Shown here: piece after piece, positions 24,317 to 34,044 of the stretch
How the letters are laid out: each line of letters begins with the position of its first letter
Numbering within the stretch: the stretch's first letter is position 1
NCBI RefSeq assembly: GCF_001187725.1
Contig: NZ_LGIQ01000020.1
Coordinates: 563 to 64,562 of the forward strand
Reading direction: 5' to 3'
From: Brevibacillus reuszeri
GTDB taxonomy: Bacteria; Bacillota; Bacilli; Brevibacillales; Brevibacillaceae
Length of the DNA: 64,000 bases
Translations under genes and position numbers: made by a program
The notes under the pieces: model-generated
The model's input: the letters and a program-made list of their open reading frames with translations, nothing else
What the model was told of the DNA's origin: nothing
The model's database searches: none

Positions 24317-26356
24317 CTATTTATAAACGGTGTAATTTCCGTTCACATAAATGATTTTGTAGCCTGTACGATCGGCAATCGTTTTGAGTGGCAGCGTCGG
24401 AATGTTGTTCTTCAGCTGAACCGCAGCCGGAAGTGTTACGTTTTGTCCGTTGATAGTGGCGACATTGGAACCTACTTTAAAGTTCATGACTGTACTTCCG
24501 CTTACGACTTTAGCCGTCGTTTTTGTGTAGGTGATTTGGAAGCCGAGTGCGTCACGGTAAAACGTAGTAGGAATCAGCGTGTTGCCATTGACAGTATAAG
24601 GAGCTACTGCAAGGGCTGTCGTTTTACCGGACTTGGTAAAGGACGCTACATCCACCTTGAAGCTCACACCGTTCAGTGCAACAATCGTCGTCGGACGAGC
24701 AAACAGTAGTCCTTTTTCCTCAGAGGTATACACACCGATGCTGTATACGCCCGCAGTCGCCGGATTCACGATTCCTGCTGTTTCCGCGATATTTACCTGA
24801 ACAGCGGTTTGTGCCGGAATATCCTGAGAAGGATAAATAATGAGATTTTGGCCACGCACACCTACATAGTTGGCAGCCACGCCGTTTACCGTCACCGTGT
24901 TTGCTGGCAAATAGGCTGGTGCACGGAATCCGACAGGAAGTACGACCTCAACGAACCCTTGGGCACGTGGAATCGAAACTCCCAGACCTTTAATACCGAT
25001 CTGCAAGCCAGCAGGCGTAGAAGCTGTTGCTCTTGTGAGACCGATGGTTGCCAACGAATTATCTACCGTGACAGGGGTAGGTGCTGCCGCACCAGTAATC
25101 TGGAAGTCTTTGGAGCGATACGTCTTGCCATCGACTTTGGCTGTGATGTTATAAAATCCTGCTGTTCTCGGGTTGGTAATATAGGCATCCTGGGTAAAGC
25201 GGATCGTTACGCTGTCTGTTGTCTTGAATCCACTTGGCGTACGGAAACTAACCCTGCTTCCACTCGTAGACAAGTTCGACACCTGGTCTCCGTTTACCGT
25301 TACATTATAAGCGGAGAGTACAGGCGGCACCATGTCTGCTGTTGGGAAGTCAATTTGAATGTCTGTATTCGAATACAGTCTTTCGGATAGCTCCAAATCA
25401 AACGTGTAGCTGGCACGTGCTCCTGCCTTGTAATCGGACATCCCCACGGAGAACGAAGAGGAGCTGGACGAAGAACCGGTCACCTCTACATCTTTGGACT
25501 TATACTCCTTATCATCGTATTCAATGATGAAGGTATAATATTTGTCTGCCTTTGATGGATTCACGATTCCTGCTGATTTTGAGAATTCTACATCAATATA
25601 GTTGTCTCCATCTACTCGGCTTGGAATCTCGATACGAACTGTATTATTAGACAGAATGGATAGATAATCGACCTTCTCTCCATTTACGCGAACATCAGAC
25701 TTGCTGATGCTCTTCGGAAGCATGTCCTTGGTCGGGAAATTGACGTAAATGTACTTGCCCTCTTTGAGCTTTGTCTTGGAAGCGAGGCTTATCTTACCCA
25801 ACGTCAGAGAGGTTGCCGCACCTGTGTCTTTGTTGCTAAGCGAGACTCCGAATTTTCCGCTGCTGCTGCTACTGCTCGAGGATTTGCCAATACTGATTTT
25901 TTCATTTTTAAAGGTATTCTCGGCACTTGTTTTTACACCGATCGAATAACTGCCCTTTTCGTCAGGGTTAGTTACTTTATCGATGGTCAGTACGAGGGTT
26001 GTGCCTTTTTTGATCTTTTCGTCTACTTCGATATCGACCGTTGTTTTAGTCGCATCCACACTGTAAATCGCGATCTTGTCGCCATAGTCATCTTCAAGTG
26101 TGACATCCTTCTTTTTCAGGTTCTTGTCTACCTCATATCCAGAAGGGAATTTAACAGTGATCGTGCCGCCCGCTTTCAGTTCCTTGTCGATCTCGAACTC
26201 AATTGTATATTCTGTTTGCTCGTCTACACCCGTATCGTCCGCCGAAACCTCTTCAACGGTAAGTGCATGTGCAGCATTCGGCACCAAGACAAATGGGCTA
26301 GCCAACACCGATGTTGCCAGCAGTAATGAAATTCCTTTTTTCGCGCTCTTGTTCAA
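24317..26356 (-). CDS. secreted surface protein with four repeats and a copper-amine-oxidase-like stalk domain
   Basis: A 679-residue exported protein. The signal peptide (ISLLLATSVLASPFVL, cleavage after AHA) leads into about four repeats of ~115 residues. Each carries a TIEFEIDKEL-like strand, a DMVPP/DMLPKS turn and an IVNPxxAGxY(S/T)I ending. The first three are separated by poly-Ser linkers. The C-terminal ~100 residues fit the copper amine oxidase N-terminal-like stalk domain common on Bacillota surface proteins. The start is TTG 26356, with GGGAGGAG at 6 nt; no ATG in the longer frame has a site. No sortase motif or SLH domain is seen, so how it attaches is unknown. Confidence 0.8.
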   Translation of the reverse strand: MNKSAKKGISLLLATSVLASPFVLVPNAAHALTVEEVSADDTGVDEQTEYTIEFEIDKELKAGGTITVKFPSGYEVDKNLKKKDVTLEDDYGDKIAIYSVDATKTTVDIEVDEKIKKGTTLVLTIDKVTNPDEKGSYSIGVKTSAENTFKNEKISIGKSSSSSSSSGKFGVSLSNKDTGAATSLTLGKISLASKTKLKEGKYIYVNFPTKDMLPKSISKSDVRVNGEKVDYLSILSNNTVRIEIPSRVDGDNYIDVEFSKSAGIVNPSKADKYYTFIIEYDDKEYKSKDVEVTGSSSSSSSFSVGMSDYKAGARASYTFDLELSERLYSNTDIQIDFPTADMVPPVLSAYNVTVNGDQVSNLSTSGSRVSFRTPSGFKTTDSVTIRFTQDAYITNPRTAGFYNITAKVDGKTYRSKDFQITGAAAPTPVTVDNSLATIGLTRATASTPAGLQIGIKGLGVSIPRAQGFVEVVLPVGFRAPAYLPANTVTVNGVAANYVGVRGQNLIIYPSQDIPAQTAVQVNIAETAGIVNPATAGVYSIGVYTSEEKGLLFARPTTIVALNGVSFKVDVASFTKSGKTTALAVAPYTVNGNTLIPTTFYRDALGFQITYTKTTAKVVSGSTVMNFKVGSNVATINGQNVTLPAAVQLKNNIPTLPLKTIADRTGYKIIYVNGNYTVYK

Positions 26357-26414
26357 CGGTAACTCCTCCCTTTTCCGTGAAAAACGCCCGTGACGTCTTT
26401 CAAAAAATTGGATG

Positions 26415-26430
26415 TGACCGCTTGCGGTCA
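26415..26430. promoter_or_regulatory. palindromic operator candidate before the surface-protein gene
   Basis: TGACCGC and GCGGTCA face each other across only two bases, about 60 nt upstream of the TTG start. The gap is too short for a stable RNA loop, so a dimeric DNA-binding protein is the likelier reader. Confidence 0.4.
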
Positions 26431-26487
26431 GCACAACACAGCCAAGACTGTGATCTGCAATTCCTTCTATGATAGGAAAAGTTCGAC

Positions 26488-26511
26488 AAAAAAAGGTTAC
26501 AGACTGGTAAC
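26488..26511 (-). terminator. terminator overlapping the end of the SgrR-like gene
   Basis: Minus strand GTTAC, six-nt loop, GTAAC then a long T-run. The stop codon lies within the hairpin. The stem is short. Confidence 0.5.
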
Positions 26512-28290
26512 GAATGGCTTTACCCATAGCCTAGAAAAGTCGATCCAGCCAAAGGAATCAACAGCAATTCCCTGCAAGGCGGGATGATAGCGATCTCTGC
26601 GTTTTACATGATAAATAAACGTTAACCAAAGCTCCTCCCTAAGCATATCCTCCATTTTTTCAAGCGCCTTCATCCGTCTCTGGCGATCTGCCAATCCGAG
26701 AATCTCTGTCATGCGCCGATCGACTATTGCACGTCTTTCGTCATCCAGAAATCGATAGACCATCGTACATGTGTTTTTGTATATCTCAATGAGGCCCAGC
26801 TCGACATCTCGTTGCAGCACTTCACCCATCATGGCCATATCTGCACAGCGATCTGGATAATCGGACAAAAACTCGGCTTTATTGATGGACATTACTTGTA
26901 GCGAGATACCGATCCGTTCGCACCGCTGCTTGAACCAGTCTGCTTCATCATCGCATTTTTTCCCTTCTCCATAAAACAGTGTCAGCGTCTCTCCCTGATA
27001 AGCGCTTTGCTTCAACCAGCCGCGCGCCTCCTCTAAAGAAGAGGCTTCAAAATCCATCATGCGGCTCCTCTCTGGCAAAAAGCTGCCTGCAGGAGAGAAC
27101 CTTACTTTTCCCAAATCACGGATCATCTCAACTGGATTGATCAGCTGCTTGATTGCTTGCCGAAAAGCAAAATCATGATGGATGCCAGGCTTTCGAAAAT
27201 TGAAATTCAAGTAATGACAGCCTTGCTCCTGAAACTCCAGATCTTTGCTGTTTTCGCTTTGCTCAAGTGAATCTGTCCCCGCCTCCACCTCAGTAAGCTG
27301 GTATCGCAGCTCGGCATATGACGTTGTGCCCGGCGCTCTCCAAATTTCCACCCGATCCAGGAGAGCTCTCTCCCGGTAATACTCCTCAAATGCTCCAAGC
27401 ACCAATCGGGACTCAGTAAATTCAATCATGCGAAAAGGTCCTGTCCCAATGATTCCCTGCTCCGAAAAAGGTACATCACATGGCAAAATGGACAAGCCGA
27501 TCGATGCAATCAAATGTAGAAAGAAGCCGTTTGGTTTGCGCAGATGAAAAAGTATCGTCTGGTCGTTAGGCAGCTCCATCGACTCAATATCCTCCACCTG
27601 CCAGCAAAAGGGGGAATCGAGCTCAATTAATCGCTCGACCGTATGCACAACATCGGCTCCAGTAAAGATTCTTCCATGATGAAACCGTACTTTCTTTCGT
27701 AAATAAAACGTCCAGACGGTCAAATCCTCGCTACTTTCCCAGTCATGTGCCAGCTGCGGAATAAAGTCCTCTGTAACTGGATCGTACATGACCAGCGTAT
27801 GGCAAATTTGCCGGATAAAATGGCTCTCGGCTGAAACAGCTACAAATGCCGGATCTATTGTTGAAAAAGCGCGATTACGTGGAATTCGCAGGACATCGAG
27901 ATGCTGATTCTTATCACGCTCAGCTACAAAGCCAAATTGACTGTCCCAAATGGCTTGAAGCTGAAGCTTGATTTGGACAGGCACATTTTTATGCTGCAAC
28001 AGCTCGACCGCTTCTTTAACTTTCCCTTCCCTGAGCAGAGTATGGAAGGTATCCGTCACAAAGCTGCCGATATCGCACATGATCGTGAGTGTCGAATGAT
28101 TCCCCCGTCCAACACCTGCCTTCCAACGCAACAGTCCTTCTTTTTCCCACTTGCGCAAAATCAGCTTTACATTACGAAGAGTACAGCAAAGCAGCTCAGC
28201 TAAATCCTGAATTCGGATCGTTTGCTCCTTGCCACTCTCCCACTCGGTTAGGCCAAACAGCAGTTGCATAAAGTGTTGGTTGCTTTTCAT
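26497..28290 (-). CDS. SgrR-like regulator: HTH fused to an oligopeptide-binding-protein domain
   Basis: A 597-residue cytosolic protein without signal peptide. The first ~110 residues hold a winged helix (LAELLCCTLRNVKLILRKWEKEGLL). The rest is a family 5 extracellular solute-binding-protein fold, including FIPQLAHDWESSEDLTVWTFYLRKKVRFHHG. This is the architecture of E. coli SgrR, which senses sugar-phosphate stress. It is divergent from an MFS transporter gene 103 nt away, much as sgrR neighbours the efflux gene setA, so it probably controls that transporter. The start at 28290 follows GGGAGAG. Confidence 0.85.
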   Translation of the reverse strand: MKSNQHFMQLLFGLTEWESGKEQTIRIQDLAELLCCTLRNVKLILRKWEKEGLLRWKAGVGRGNHSTLTIMCDIGSFVTDTFHTLLREGKVKEAVELLQHKNVPVQIKLQLQAIWDSQFGFVAERDKNQHLDVLRIPRNRAFSTIDPAFVAVSAESHFIRQICHTLVMYDPVTEDFIPQLAHDWESSEDLTVWTFYLRKKVRFHHGRIFTGADVVHTVERLIELDSPFCWQVEDIESMELPNDQTILFHLRKPNGFFLHLIASIGLSILPCDVPFSEQGIIGTGPFRMIEFTESRLVLGAFEEYYRERALLDRVEIWRAPGTTSYAELRYQLTEVEAGTDSLEQSENSKDLEFQEQGCHYLNFNFRKPGIHHDFAFRQAIKQLINPVEMIRDLGKVRFSPAGSFLPERSRMMDFEASSLEEARGWLKQSAYQGETLTLFYGEGKKCDDEADWFKQRCERIGISLQVMSINKAEFLSDYPDRCADMAMMGEVLQRDVELGLIEIYKNTCTMVYRFLDDERRAIVDRRMTEILGLADRQRRMKALEKMEDMLREELWLTFIYHVKRRDRYHPALQGIAVDSFGWIDFSRLWVKPFVTSL

Positions 28291-28393
28291 GCGCTCTCCC
28301 GTTCCATAAAAGGTGAAATTCACAATCGAATCTTACCCTTTTTCTTCCCCTTTTCATAGCTACAATTAGAGAAAAACGAAGGGTGGTCCGCAC

Positions 28394-29680
28394 ATGAACT
28401 TTTCCGATCTGCATCCCAACATCCGTATTCGCATTGTGACTTCCTTTCTGACACGGCTTGTTGGAATGATGATCTTTCCGTTTATGGCCATCTATTTTTC
28501 AGACAAGCTGGGGCAAGCATTAGCAGGTGTTTTGCTATTTGTTACGATTTGCGCCCAAATTTTGATGGGCTTTTATGGAGGCTATTTAGCTGACCGCTGG
28601 GGCAGAAAAAAGGTGATGGTGTACGGACAATGGGCCCAGTGCTTTGCCTTTGTCATTATGGCGTTGGCCAATTCTCCGTGGTTGGATTCGGCATGGCTCA
28701 CCTTTGTGATGATGCTCGTTCAAAACGCGAGCAATGGAATGATCAACCCTGCCGCAGATGCGATGCTGATTGATGTCAGTACAAAAGAAAATCGAACCTT
28801 TATGTACAGTATTAACTATTGGGCGACCAATTTGTCTATCGCGATCGGGTCAGTCTTTGGCGGTCTTTTGTTTGCCACTCATCGCTTCGAGCTGCTCTCT
28901 GTATTAACGCTCGTCAGTATGTTCACTCTTTTTTTGACTGCCTATTATATGCAGGAGTCCTATCACAACATCGCTTCCAGCAATCCTCCCGTAAACGGAA
29001 CAGGTATCATCAAGGATCTGATCAACAGCTACAAGCAGGTAATGACAGATCGCCGATTTTTGCTGTTTTCACTAGGAGGTCTGTTCATTTTTTCAATCGA
29101 ATTTCAAACCTCCAATTATGTGGCTGTCAGGCTAGCCAAAGAATTTGTCCCACAGCACATCCATTTATGGGACTGGTTTTCCTTTGAACTAACAGGAATC
29201 AAGGTATTTGGCTTCATACAACTGGAAAACACACTTCTTATCGTTTGTTTGTCTCTCATCGTTACCAAGCTGATCAAGTATATGCCCGAAGCATCTGCCC
29301 TGCATTTCAGCGCCCTTTTTTATATCGTCGGGTATGCAGTGATAGCCTACAGCAATTCACTCGTCATCATTACGCTTGCCATGCTTTTGGCTACGATTGG
29401 TGAATTGATTCATATCCCGACACGCCAGACGTATTTGGCGCAGCTTGTACGAGACGATGCTCGCAGCTCCTATATGGCCGTGAATGGATTAGTGCTGCAA
29501 GGTGCCAGGATCATGGGCTCCATTGCCATCAGTATGGGTGCCCTCCTGCCTTCTATGGTTATGGCAATCTTGTTTTTGATTATGGGGCTTACCGGACTTT
29601 TACTAGTGCGAAATGTGGTCAATCAGCTGACGCTACAGCATACGCCGAACCCCCCTCATGCCAAAGAAGCTGCTCAGTGA
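28394..29680 (+). CDS. MFS transporter
   Basis: A 428-residue major facilitator protein with about 12 membrane segments. The signature loop GGYLADRWGRKKVMV between helices 2 and 3 is intact and diagnostic. The central loop is short. It is expressed from the intergenic region shared with the SgrR-like regulator and ends in a strong hairpin. Drug or sugar efflux is likely from the pairing, but no substrate residue can be read. Confidence 0.85.
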   Translation: MNFSDLHPNIRIRIVTSFLTRLVGMMIFPFMAIYFSDKLGQALAGVLLFVTICAQILMGFYGGYLADRWGRKKVMVYGQWAQCFAFVIMALANSPWLDSAWLTFVMMLVQNASNGMINPAADAMLIDVSTKENRTFMYSINYWATNLSIAIGSVFGGLLFATHRFELLSVLTLVSMFTLFLTAYYMQESYHNIASSNPPVNGTGIIKDLINSYKQVMTDRRFLLFSLGGLFIFSIEFQTSNYVAVRLAKEFVPQHIHLWDWFSFELTGIKVFGFIQLENTLLIVCLSLIVTKLIKYMPEASALHFSALFYIVGYAVIAYSNSLVIITLAMLLATIGELIHIPTRQTYLAQLVRDDARSSYMAVNGLVLQGARIMGSIAISMGALLPSMVMAILFLIMGLTGLLLVRNVVNQLTLQHTPNPPHAKEAAQ

Positions 29681-29693
29681 ATCGAGCAGCTTC
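29666..29693. terminator. hairpin between the convergent MFS and GDYXXLXY genes
   Basis: Perfect 10-bp stem GAAGCTGCTC/GAGCAGCTTC with an 8-nt loop that includes the MFS stop codon. The flanks are pyrimidine-rich without a clean T-run, so termination is probable but not certain. Confidence 0.6.
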
Positions 29694-29706
29694 CCTTCCT
29701 TACTCT

Positions 29707-31827
29707 TTATTGAGGCGTCAAGCTCTCCAGCAGAGCATCGCCTTTGCTACCTACTTTTATTATCGCATATCTCGCGGTTCGTTCGACTTCACGACCGGTT
29801 CCTTCTGGGACAAAAAAGCTTTCGATCCCATACTCGATCCGTTGGTAGCCGAGTGTTTTCCCGTTGATGATGACATCTGACGCTTGTTTTTCATACGGTC
29901 GATTCCACACGCCGTCTTGTTCGTAGTAGCCGCTGTATTCGTGAACCCCGTTGTCATTTTTCCTCAGCACAACCCTAAGCTTTTTCCCTGACTCCAAATC
30001 TGTATCAGGCAAGGTAGCGATCGTATAAGACAGCCGCACATAATCGCCTTGCAAAAGGGAGCGCGGGTCCACAGGCGCCAGCTCGAGCTTGACTGTCGTT
30101 CCGTTGGCAAGAATCGACTCGCTATTCCACACTTGATAGCCAATAATCGCAAATTGCAGCAGAATGGTGGCACCAAGAAGCAGTCGCTTATGTTTGTGGG
30201 CAAAAAATGCTGGCTGTAGGGGCACTTCTTCTTTGGTGCGACGATCAAGCCAGTAGCTGACCACAAAGAACACCAGGCTGAGCAGAAATAACGAGAGCGA
30301 CTTATGGAGCAAGCTCCAGAGGAAGTCGTAGTATTTCATCAATAAAAAGGCGAACCAAAAGGCAAGGACGATTCCAAAATCCACTCGCCTGTTTCGATGC
30401 AGCGTATGATAGAGCATATACGTGCTAAAGCCGAAAAACACCAGGTTAACCGCCACATTCATAGTTAGGCCGTACGAATTCGTCTCCGTCAGCGCTAAAA
30501 AACTGAGCAGCGCATAAACCAAAGAGCTGTTTTGCAAAACCACTGGCAGACGCGGAAGGAAATACATCGCTAGCTGTGTGACAACAAAAATCAACATAAT
30601 GGTCTCTTCCTGTACCGCAGATTGATGCAGCTCAAAAAACAGGACGAGCAGAAAGGCTAGCTGGGTCAATAATCGCGCTGGAATACTGGATAAAGTAAAC
30701 CACGCATATAGAAGCACAGCCAAGAAAACGATCCAGTAATAGCCTTCCAAAAAGAGAGAGGAGCCGGTTGCGAGAATATATCCCATCGTGAGCAGGGTAT
30801 ACCTCACCGTAGCATTCATTTTGGAGTAGAACAGGACTGGCGCAACAAAGCCGATTAAGGACAAGAAGAAAATAAAATTTACGACGGTTTCTTCATCCAT
30901 AATAAAGAAAAGCAGACCCGACAGCGAGATCGCACCGATCAGGGACGCAATCGTTGTGACAAGAACCGTAAACGCCTCTTGAAAAAACCGGACCCAGCCG
31001 CTCTGTTGATAAGGCGATTCCTGGCGCAGCCATTTGATACCTGCCACTGCCCCCCATACAAGCGCCGCCGCTAACAACAGCGCAATCAGGAAAAAGCCCT
31101 CCGAATAATGCTGCAGCATGAACCAAAAGAAATTTGCCAGTAAAAACAGGGCCAGGAATGCCGATGTGACGATTAGCAAACCGCGATTTGGCAGCCCTTT
31201 TAAAAAGGTGATAAACAAGCCTGCTCCCACCAACATATACAAAAGCTCTGGAAATGGGCCATACACATCGATAAAAGTGGAATTGAACAGACTTATCTGA
31301 AAGACAAAAAAGGATAAGTAGTAGATCGGGCGCGAGTGCAGTCTCCCTGTCGAGGTGAGCCAGAATAACGCGATATTCACTAATGCGATCAGCCAATAAA
31401 TCATGAACCACCATTCATCCTCGTATGTCACATGAACGACAGAGGGCTGGAGGAAAAAACAGATGGCCAGGTGCGCGAGAACATAGCTAATCACATAAAA
31501 GGGCTGGTAACGGGTCCGTATGGCAAATAGCAGATTAGGAATGAACCAGACGATAAAGAGCATGTAGCTATCCGCGTGGGAATTGTAAATTTGTCCCATC
31601 AGCGCAACACTCAGCCCAAATGCCAATCCCCCTGCCACCAGAAGCCAATTACTAATGAACGAGTGCCGCTTGAATACGAATGATCCGCCATAAGACATAA
31701 GATAAAAAAGAACCAGTACCGCAGCACTTACGCCGATTTTTCCCCATCGATCCAGCGCAGGCCAATTCGAGGCGAAAAAATAAAACAAGGCTGAAAGCAA
31801 AAGCGAAATGGCTAGGAAGTAACCCAT
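29707..31827 (-). CDS. large membrane protein with C-terminal GDYXXLXY domain
   Basis: About 706 residues: roughly 16 hydrophobic segments in the first three quarters, then a soluble C-terminal domain with GDYVRLSY, an exact fit to the GDYXXLXY family. In many bacteria this domain is encoded next to or fused with DUF2157/DUF4401 membrane proteins, and here both parts are one chain. I prefer ATG 31827, with AGAGGAG 5 nt away, over ATG 31851. The function of the family is unknown. It stands alone between a convergent MFS gene and the sigma-54 activator. Confidence 0.75.
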   Translation of the reverse strand: MGYFLAISLLLSALFYFFASNWPALDRWGKIGVSAAVLVLFYLMSYGGSFVFKRHSFISNWLLVAGGLAFGLSVALMGQIYNSHADSYMLFIVWFIPNLLFAIRTRYQPFYVISYVLAHLAICFFLQPSVVHVTYEDEWWFMIYWLIALVNIALFWLTSTGRLHSRPIYYLSFFVFQISLFNSTFIDVYGPFPELLYMLVGAGLFITFLKGLPNRGLLIVTSAFLALFLLANFFWFMLQHYSEGFFLIALLLAAALVWGAVAGIKWLRQESPYQQSGWVRFFQEAFTVLVTTIASLIGAISLSGLLFFIMDEETVVNFIFFLSLIGFVAPVLFYSKMNATVRYTLLTMGYILATGSSLFLEGYYWIVFLAVLLYAWFTLSSIPARLLTQLAFLLVLFFELHQSAVQEETIMLIFVVTQLAMYFLPRLPVVLQNSSLVYALLSFLALTETNSYGLTMNVAVNLVFFGFSTYMLYHTLHRNRRVDFGIVLAFWFAFLLMKYYDFLWSLLHKSLSLFLLSLVFFVVSYWLDRRTKEEVPLQPAFFAHKHKRLLLGATILLQFAIIGYQVWNSESILANGTTVKLELAPVDPRSLLQGDYVRLSYTIATLPDTDLESGKKLRVVLRKNDNGVHEYSGYYEQDGVWNRPYEKQASDVIINGKTLGYQRIEYGIESFFVPEGTGREVERTARYAIIKVGSKGDALLESLTPQ

Positions 31828-31922
31828 ACGCACTCCTCTTTGTTGCAGCATTTGTTACCACATCCTTTCTTTTCGCTTTTCTTCCCCTCCATTATATCCC
31901 TTTTTTACATAAAGACAGTAGT

Positions 31923-34019
31923 CTAGTCTTCTTGCTCTTGATTCTTTATATATGCGTATCCCCTTGTCGTCAGTTGGCAACCTGCTCGGCCAATCTGTAC
32001 GTTGACCAATCCTTTTTCGCGGAGAAGATCGACCTGCTTGCGTATCAGACTCTCAGTCAGGAGAATCCCTCTTTCTCGGGCCAGCTTGATAAGGTTTTTC
32101 CGGCCAGTGTGCAGCCCTTTGATTTTGGCTTCTAAAATCAGTTCTAACAGGAGTCTCTCGACGTCTAACTCTGCATAATCAGCAGGCACTAGCTTTTGAC
32201 CAGATGAATCGTTGGTTTCTATCAGCGGTGCCGTTTTCTCACTCGTGCTCGCTGCCTGATTGATCGAGTCCCCGATGCTAAACGGCAAGTCCTCGATTTG
32301 CAGGTCTCCCTCGTTCATAATGGATAAATATTCGATCGTGTTTTCCAGCTCTCTGATATTGCCCGGCCACTGATACTGCGTAATAGCCGCCATGATTGGC
32401 TCTGGCAATTCTGCAAGCACCTTCTTCTTCTTCAAAAAGTGTTGGACCAAATAAGGAATATCTTCTTTGCGCTCCCGAAGCGGTGGTACCTCGATTTGCA
32501 AAACCTTGAGCCGATAGTAGAGATCTTCACGGAATTTGTCTTCCTTCATCATCGTAACCAGATTGCGGTTGGTTGCAGCTATGACGCGGACATCAACCGG
32601 CAGCACCTTGGTTCCCCCAACTTTAATAATCTCCTTTTGCTGAACGACGCGAAGCAGTCTGGTTTGCAGGTGAGGAGATATGTCGCCGATCTCATCCAAA
32701 AAGATCGTCCCTCTGTGCGCTTGTTCAAACAGGCCAGGCTTGCCTCCTTTTTTCGCGCCAGTGAAAGCTCCATCTTCATATCCAAACAGCTCGGTTTCCA
32801 ATAATGACTCAGGGAGCGCGCTGCAATTGACTGCGACAAAAGGAAAATTGGCGCGTAGTGACGCGTTATGCAGAGAGTGGGCAAACAGCTCCTTGCCCGT
32901 TCCGTTTTCACCCAATATGAGGACGCCCAAATCATTCGGAGCCATTCGCTGTGCGCGGCTTACTAGCCGCTTCATGAGAGGCGAATTCGTGACAATGTCA
33001 GAAAAGTGGAAGCGTGCCGTATGTCCATTTGTGCGAAGCTGAGTCCGTAGCTTGAGCTCGAGTTCCTCTACTTCTTTGGCGATCTTGAACGTAATGACGC
33101 CTTCCGCAACGTTGCCGCGACTCAAAATCTTCATATTATTAACCAGAATATTCTGGCTTCGAATCGTAATTAATTGATTTTGTAAATCCTTGTCTAAGAA
33201 GCTGGTATCAATCCTCATTTCTCTTAATACCAAGCGTATATCGCGATTGGCTACACGAGAAAAGGGAAGCGCCAAAATTTCCTCCGCTACTTTGTTGAGA
33301 AAGGTAATCTTTCCTCGCTCATCATACGTAACGACACCGTCCTGCACCATGTTCAGTGTTTCCTCAAACAGGTTCTTGGTGTGAATTAAGCCTTGCATCG
33401 TCGCTTGCAAGCCCTGGCTCCGCGAGACGATATTTTTCGCATATTCGTTTAAGATCAGTGTCGTTTCATGATTGAGCAGGTGAAAGCGCGTCAGCATCTC
33501 GACCATCGTACTAATATCAACGACCCGTTCGCCCAGATCAATGACGTGCTCGATATGAGATGGAACATAACTGCGCTCACCTGGTGTAATCGCAATTGCC
33601 GCTTTTGGCAACTCAGGAACATCAGGATAGCACGGCAGCAGATTGACATTTCTGAGCCCTAATTCATAGATCAACGAAATCGTCTCCACAGCAGAATCGC
33701 GCTCATCATTGACCACCATGTAATTTCCGTCGGGTAGATTTTTGATCTTTTCCCATCCTGCTTTGGACAGTGTACGGCCGATAATTTGTACCTCCGTCCG
33801 CTTATTGATCACAGCAGGTGAAGAGCGGGTAAAAATAATGTGGGAACTAACCAAAATCAAGTCGACATCTTGCGCCATACTCTCTTCATAACGGCCTGCA
33901 GCCATCGGGATGAAGGTAATATACGCTCCCCAAAGAGCCGTCAGCTGATCACAGATTTGTTGACTGGTTGCTTCATATCCAGCAATGATGGCAACTTTTA
34001 TGTTTGAAATGGGAAACAC
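31923..34019 (-). CDS. sigma-54-dependent activator (PrpR_N-PAS-AAA+)
   Basis: A 698-residue enhancer-binding protein. Residues ~1-175 resemble the PrpR N-terminal sensor domain, ~215-300 a PAS domain (TYDERGKITFLNKVAEEIL) and ~340-575 the AAA+ core with Walker A GENGTGKE (370-377), the sigma-54-contacting GAFTGA (417-422) and Walker B FLDEIGD (440-446). The C-terminus is a winged helix (LIRKQVDLLREKGLV), not the usual Fis-type helix. GTG 34019 has no spaced ribosome site, whereas GGGGGTG lies 6 nt before an ATT at 34010. It is the last gene of the catabolic block it most likely controls. Confidence 0.88.
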   Translation of the reverse strand: MFPISNIKVAIIAGYEATSQQICDQLTALWGAYITFIPMAAGRYEESMAQDVDLILVSSHIIFTRSSPAVINKRTEVQIIGRTLSKAGWEKIKNLPDGNYMVVNDERDSAVETISLIYELGLRNVNLLPCYPDVPELPKAAIAITPGERSYVPSHIEHVIDLGERVVDISTMVEMLTRFHLLNHETTLILNEYAKNIVSRSQGLQATMQGLIHTKNLFEETLNMVQDGVVTYDERGKITFLNKVAEEILALPFSRVANRDIRLVLREMRIDTSFLDKDLQNQLITIRSQNILVNNMKILSRGNVAEGVITFKIAKEVEELELKLRTQLRTNGHTARFHFSDIVTNSPLMKRLVSRAQRMAPNDLGVLILGENGTGKELFAHSLHNASLRANFPFVAVNCSALPESLLETELFGYEDGAFTGAKKGGKPGLFEQAHRGTIFLDEIGDISPHLQTRLLRVVQQKEIIKVGGTKVLPVDVRVIAATNRNLVTMMKEDKFREDLYYRLKVLQIEVPPLRERKEDIPYLVQHFLKKKKVLAELPEPIMAAITQYQWPGNIRELENTIEYLSIMNEGDLQIEDLPFSIGDSINQAASTSEKTAPLIETNDSSGQKLVPADYAELDVERLLLELILEAKIKGLHTGRKNLIKLARERGILLTESLIRKQVDLLREKGLVNVQIGRAGCQLTTRGYAYIKNQEQED

Positions 34020-34044
34020 CCCCGTAAGCTGATCGCATCTATTC

